Source: Sipunculus nudus (lineage: Eukaryota; Annelida; Sipuncula; Golfingiida; Sipunculidae). Taken from it: a stretch of 64,000 nt of DNA. The position numbers were made by a program, and so were the translations under genes. The notes beneath the pieces were generated by a model. The model had not been told where the DNA came from and did no database searches. It saw nothing but the letters and a program-made list of their open reading frames with translations. Every line of letters starts with the position of its first letter. The first letter of the stretch is position 1. This document shows positions 58,510-64,000 of this stretch, one piece after another. The DNA is taken from NCBI GenBank assembly GCA_026874595.1, contig CM049316.1, positions 25,439,839-25,503,838 on the forward strand, read 5' to 3'.

Positions 58510-58630
58510 CCGCCCCCTATTGGGTGCGCATGCATGTTCTGCCTTTAAATGGCTAATTGGTATTATTCGCCCCTGATTGGTTGGGTCATTCTTTTATATG
58601 TTGCCCGTATAAGGAACATTTGCATATTTT
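58510..58630 (+). promoter_or_regulatory. CCAAT/octamer motif cluster
   Basis: Inverted CCAAT boxes (ATTGG) occur at about 58519, 58555, 58576 and 58580. CTTTTATATG near 58591 is TATA-like, and the octamer ATTTGCAT lies at 58618-58625. This spacing is promoter-like, but no downstream exon is recognisable. Motif-only inference. Confidence 0.3.
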
Positions 58631-61139
58631 GAAAAATATGGAATGAGAAAACAAATGCAATGTTAAAACTGCGTAAGCACAACAAAACCATTTACATAAC
58701 ATACCAATATCGTAACTACATTATCATGCCATATAAAGAATATCTTTAAATTATGTTTTAAGGCTGTGAGCATATATTTTAAGAAAATGTTAGGACTCAC
58801 AAACCTAGAATCAAGTGTTCATTATAAGCATAAAATGAGGCCCATCGGGGCATTCTATAAGCATCTGAAAGCTCTGGGACCAGGGTCTTAGAGACACAGG
58901 CTTTTTTTTTATTTTAAGGTCTTTCTTGTATAGCTCATTTATATAATATGACTATTATGGTTGATTGAATGGTTGACGTATGGAAATTTGGCAAACTATC
59001 AATAATAATTGCTGAATTTAACATACTGTTTGAAAAACTGACACTAGATTCGGTTACACGGAGCCTTGATGTAAGTGATCATTAACATTCAATTATAAAC
59101 GCATAGGCTTACAGGGCTTAGTCTGTGACCCGAAGAAAATGTTACATTATAGAACTGCACATATTTAGAATTACAACTGCATTTTCTCTTTAGGGTTGCA
59201 AAATATAAAGAAAATATACCCTGGAGGCTGTTTCGACGTTCAAACTTGAGACAATAAACTACGCTGGAATATGTGGCTTTTTAACTTTACATTCGCCTTG
59301 TCAATCAGAAATGATGTATGCATAAATGACAGTGACAGTCTTTTACAGAACAAGAAAGAAGAGGACAAGTCCAGGACGGAAATAAAATTGATTGACACGG
59401 GAAGGCTGGTGTTGACTACAACAATTACATTGAAAATGTAGTAGCATGGGTCGGAGACATGTTCAACTAGACCTATTGGGAAGGTGATGTAAGCCTAAGA
59501 TTGTATATGTTTCCCATTGTGCTAAGATGTAATAAAACACACTCATTCTAACGTTCGTGAAAGGGCACTGCGAATAACCAGAAGATCACTTTCACTTAAT
59601 AGGAATAGATTTTGTAAGGTTTCCCCTGCGGCAAATAAAGGGAACAAAGACTTGATCTTTAAAAATCTATTCCATATGTCGGGCTAAGCTTTTTATTATT
59701 CTAAATCCATCTGCTGACCGTGGACTCTCTTAGAATACAGAATGTAGTTTCTGCAATGGACAACACACAGTTAATCCTGACGTTTTAGTTCATAAAGAAA
59801 AACTAGTTTTCTCACTGAATTACCAGCTTTAGATCAGAGTCTAGAATTCTTTGCTAAATCCGAATTATGCTTTCCAGCAAAGTGATCAGTGTATTTTGGG
59901 AAAAAGGGAAAATACTTCTGAAGGATACGGCCTAAAATGTATACTTCATTTTATAATTACGATTCCCCCTCCCCCCCCCCCCAAACACACACAAATAAAA
60001 AAATCAATCATATATTATAAAACGCCCATTTATTTTTGAAATTATATATCGAATAATGAACTGCTTTTTTTTACATCTAAGTAAAGAGTCATATTAAAAG
60101 TTCAAAGTCATTTTCAAATGGTAATGTTTGGATAAGTACTGTGGACTAGTAATCATCCGTTTGCCCTTCTACTCCCCGTCCCACCATTCTTGTGCTAAAA
60201 TAACAACAAATATTCTTTTGTTTCCACTTTTCATTGCAGGAATTTTCGCCCAGATGCACACCTACAGGTTCGTTCAGGTAATGGCTTTCATCGTTTCATC
60301 GTAGAGTCTATTAGATCTAAAATAATGGTCCCTATGGTGAATTTAGGGTATCGCCTAAAAATGTCGTATTGCAAAATACTGCGATATGTGGTAGCATTAC
60401 GCAGTAAAGTACTTACTTGTTGCTTGACTATAATCAAAAAACATGTCATCAAGACATTCCTCTCTAATGTTTTAAAACATGTTATCCTTAGTTGGATATC
60501 CCAAGTCCAAAATGCTTCTGATGATAAAGTTACTTTTCCCCTGAAATGTAGAACGATGATTAAGCCTTCTCCTTACAGGAGGAGGGCTTATAGCGGATGA
60601 TGAGTGTATTTCTATATCAATATTTGGGTGAATTTTTATGGGAGGAATTTGCCAGGCTTTCCGACAGCACATTAATGAACATTTCTGTTGGGCCTTAAAT
60701 ATAGCCAATTTAAAAAAAATGACCTTTTGACACAATATTAGTGATAAACGACAAATTTGTACCTGATATTCATTTAGAACTTGACCTTCTACTTTACTAA
60801 ATCGTACACTACAAGCCCAATTCCCCATTATTGCCCAGTTGTAACCTTTGGTTCGTTCGGCGATCTAGTTACATCATTAAAGTGGTATTTCGGACATTGA
60901 TTGGCCACTAGCCTAGGTTGTGCAACTTCTGTCTGAAACGTTCTCTGTTATAAGAAAATTTAGCGTTATACTCTGATACCATATATTATTATTCTTAACT
61001 AACTTCACTTCTCCTTCTTAATCTTCCGTGCCTGTCTTTTCTTTAATACCATCCACACCGGAAATATTCGGACTTATCTATTATCTTTTGCTCATATGAT
61101 TATTCCCAATTCAACCCAAGGTGAATAAGGCAGCTCTTT
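58631..61139. other. Intergenic DNA, no gene seen
   Basis: No element or gene recognised. Opposed frames at 60325-60828 show no domain. Confidence 0.45.
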
Positions 61140-61390
61140 GTGCCAAAGACCTCGACCAGGGGTCTTATCGTCGGGTTAGGGCTCGAAGAGGTCGCAGTTC
61201 GGGCATATGCAATATAGGCATCCTAACCATAATATTATTACAAACGCGTTCCTCAGACCCTCAATCCTACTGTCTCCTTCGGGAGGATGAAAAATGAGTT
61301 GTCGGACAACACGGGGATGATGTAGGTACCAGCTTCTTATCAGTATAATTAATAGTGTGTCGCTGGTTCCCGGTAAACACGTTGTCTCTT
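61140..61390 (+). mobile_element. Possible tRNA-derived SINE remnant
   Basis: GGGTTAGGGCTCGAAGAGGT and GCAGTTCGGGC could be worn A- and B-box parts. CTCCTTCGGGAGGATGAAAA further on resembles the body motif of some tRNA-derived animal SINEs. Weak and unbounded. Confidence 0.35.
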
Positions 61391-63254
61391 ACAGAGTAAT
61401 AGGGTAGAAAGATACCGACAGAGGATTTCTCCAGTGCAAAGAAGTAAATCTCGTTATGTCTTGAAGAGAAATCGAGGGCTCTTTGTTATAACACCATAAG
61501 GCCACGTTTTATATATTCAGCGAGATATTCATGCATTTTGGAATGATTCAGTTTCTTAACAATTTAATTTTCAGCTGTTTTTTATCACAGGGGATAACTA
61601 TCTATTTGGATTATTTTAACAAAAAAACAGAGTGCACCTCTGTTATAACTTCCAATAATATGAGTGGCATAACAGAATGATACAAAATAATTCAACATTA
61701 ATGTTAAGACACTTTTTTGTAATGTACATGGAGTTTTTTATTAAAATTTTTAAAAAAAGTGCAGCATCTACCTTTTGAATTTTTATTATTCTTTACATAC
61801 GTTTTATTACCCCTTTGAGATAAAATAATGTTCTTGTTTGGCGGTTTACATCATGACGTCATGACGAACATGTTTCCCATAAATGGGTAAACATAACAAT
61901 TTAGAATATTAGCATTACTCCGAAAGAAGTATGAAGTTTGCACTGAAATCTGAAATCATATGCTTTGGTTAACGATTTGGATATTACTGTTCCACCATGC
62001 ATTGGATTCAAAACCAGCAGAAAACCGTAAATGTAAAGGATGCAGATCCCAAATGTCCACCTGCCGTGCATAACAATCATCTTTAATCTGAACCTGCGTT
62101 TAAATACCACTATCCGGCTAAATATCACGTTTTCAGACCCGCGTACCGGCCAAAGCAAGAAAAATGAGAAAAAGACAATTTCCTAATTTCCTGTTCTGGC
62201 GATCCGAATGAACCAAGAACTCGAACAAATGCAATGTGGTTTTATAAAAGTAAGCCTTTTGTAATTTACATCGACATATTTTTATTTGTTTATTCCAGGC
62301 TTAGCACGTCATTAAATACAAGGTTTCAACAAGCAAATAGAGATTAATGTGCAGTCACCGTAAGTTCTGTTTTTATAGCTGAAAGCGGGCAAGTCCAGCC
62401 GAGTGAAAATTACTAAGATTATTTAGAGTCCTCGCGGATGTTAAAAATCTTAAGTGGAAAAAGGGGGATCAATAGAAAAGGGTTTAACTCTATGGCTTCT
62501 TCTAATTTTCACGCTGTAGGTATACTCTGTCTCAGTCCCTACTAATTTGTCACTAACACCAGAGATTTTCAAGGTGAAACAAGCACAAAAATTCGTTGAA
62601 TCCATCAACGTGAGTTTAGGCTGGTAACCAAAACTATTTTAGATACGCCCCCGCCGACATCCGTTAAGCATAGATCAGATGATGAATTGATATTCATGAG
62701 GACCAAAATTTTGAAATATGAGGAAATTAATGACTTCAGCTGCCGTCAGTTGAACTTTAAACCATTTTATATTAACATGGTGTCTCCATAATCTATACAT
62801 TGCACTTGACCTAATTTGTTGAATAATTTTCAAAGACTGAATGAGAAAAATAGCCTGAAAAATGCCCGCAATTTCTTACAATATAATATGAGAACGAATT
62901 TATGGATTTATGGCAGATTTATGAGTCATCAAAAAACTCTTGTGTTACTGGTTTCCCCAGAGTTAACTTATCATGATCGTTCTGTGTCTATCAGAAATAG
63001 TTGACCATATAATAAGAGGGGTGTTTCAAGTAATGGATTTGCCTAGGTTAATTTAGTGTCAAATTAAGACTATGCTGTTCACGCCTTTGATGAATGATCA
63101 TGAACCCTTGGTCCGAGAGAAAAGTTAGAGAGAAAACGTGTCTGTTTTCACTCGTGTATAACGTGCTTTCCTTCCTGATTATTAAACTTATTTATTTTAC
63201 ATAGATCTCACACCTAATAATTACTGCAAGATACTAGCCATGGCGTGGATTGTA
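61391..63254. other. Intergenic DNA, no gene seen
   Basis: Includes a 12-bp palindrome CATGACGTCATG (61852-61863) containing a full CRE. No exon is recognisable. Confidence 0.45.
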
Positions 63255-63405
63255 GCGTTAAATAGTGTTTAGGGATGGATTAACCGGAGAACCGGTAGGA
63301 AACAAGAGGACACGGAGAAAAAATCTGACATAGCAATGCCGGGGACAGAACCAAATTGGCCAGGCTAGAGCGTCGAGCGTTTAACCACTCGACTGTCCAG
63401 TGTCC
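63255..63405 (-). mobile_element. tRNA-derived SINE
   Basis: On the minus strand GTCGAGTGGTTAAACGCTCG gives a tRNA-like D arm and A box, and TTGGTTCTGTCCCCGG lies at the B-box position. The body reads TTTTTTCTCCGTGTCCTC and GGTTCTCCGGTTAATCC, resembling a SINE body type common in marine invertebrates. The tRNA part does not fold fully, so it is not a tRNA gene. Confidence 0.6.
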
Positions 63406-64000
63406 AGATGCACTTTTTTATTGACGTTATCGAATACTTTAATATCCTGTGAAGAAACTACTGCCAACAACACTATTTGATAAACCTAGCACTCTGTATA
63501 TATATTCGTGGCACTAAATCTCTCGAACTTGGGAACTCGTAGCAAGTTTGTTGAGCCGTCTCGAGCCATTCAATCTCTCTGACCCATATACAGTAACCGA
63601 TAATTAATAAAAGTAAGCCTTCAAGGGAATACCCATGCAGTCTCACTATAACCTATAACCTGGCCATATCACATTTTCAGTAACAACTGCCAACCAAACC
63701 GAAAACCTCTCACATGAAAAAAAAAATGATAAGCTTTATTGAAAATCAGCAGAAATCAGTACTTATATATAGTTATTAACTAATTTCACATGGAATAAAT
63801 GTATATGAAAATCATACTGCCAGAAACGGCAGCGTAATCTATTCCCCGGAACAATATCCAGAACCAGAAAGCGATATTCTGTTCCTTGCTTAACAGCAAG
63901 ATAGCGCTGATAATGAATTGGGTTGTCTTTTAAAAGTGCTCAAGAGAAGTTGAGAACAATAAAAGACAGGGATAATTCGACTGTGAAAGAATTGGACATC
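63406..64000. other. Intergenic DNA, no gene seen
   Basis: Nothing recognised up to the window end. Confidence 0.5.

Overview
The window looks like non-coding, transposon-dense DNA from an animal nuclear genome. I place it in a lophotrochozoan, most likely a mollusc. The reasons are low overall GC, long (TA)n and (GT)n tracts, tRNA-derived SINE fragments, and dispersed families whose ends (for example TGAGCTAAAAA next to a GACGGACAA-type arm) I associate with mollusc genomes. The taxonomic call is inference. I found no open reading frame that I can defend as a host gene or intact transposase. The long frames are DNA-level shadows of repeats.

Layout. 0-7.8 kb: sparse intergenic DNA with a dispersed repeat, nested hAT-like MITEs, a SINE-like fragment and microsatellites. 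7.8-12.1 kb: a minus-strand Helentron-like composite element (array 1). 13.5-13.9 kb: a 389-bp miniature LTR retrotransposon (TRIM) with two LTRs, a tRNA-Pro primer-binding site, a polypurine tract and a tRNA-like Pol III promoter inside its LTR. 14.6-18.3 kb: a further dispersed-element copy, a 248-bp duplication and a region rich in AAACATGTTT palindromes. 18.3-22.5 kb: a second Helentron-like family (family B) carrying 274-bp and 340-bp tandem repeats. 23.8-23.9 kb: a cluster of CRE and E-box motifs. 24.5-44.8 kb: a solo LTR split by a 19.5-kb plus-strand copy of the array 1 family (array 2). The exact pre-insertion sequence survives in a second LTR of the same family at 47.6-48.4 kb. 50-64 kb: mostly unique sequence with small element copies and SINEs.

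How the parts relate. The arrays repeat a cassette containing a CTCF-like core (up to a full match to CCASYAGRKGGCRS), an RFX X-box-like palindrome (GTTACCATGGTTAC type), runs of AGGTCA nuclear-receptor half-sites, and nested TCTCG/CGAGA dyads. All intact CTCF-like motifs in array 1 point to the minus strand and all those in array 2 point to the plus strand. Families A and B share one terminal plan: a 5' inverted repeat folded as a hairpin with a 3-4-nt loop, an asymmetric copy of it near the 3' end, a TGACC..GGTCA palindrome, then CTAG or CTTG at a T-run, with no target-site duplication. A third, smaller family (C) shows a related plan. This repeated-cassette architecture and the tRNA-promoter TRIM are the observations most worth following up.
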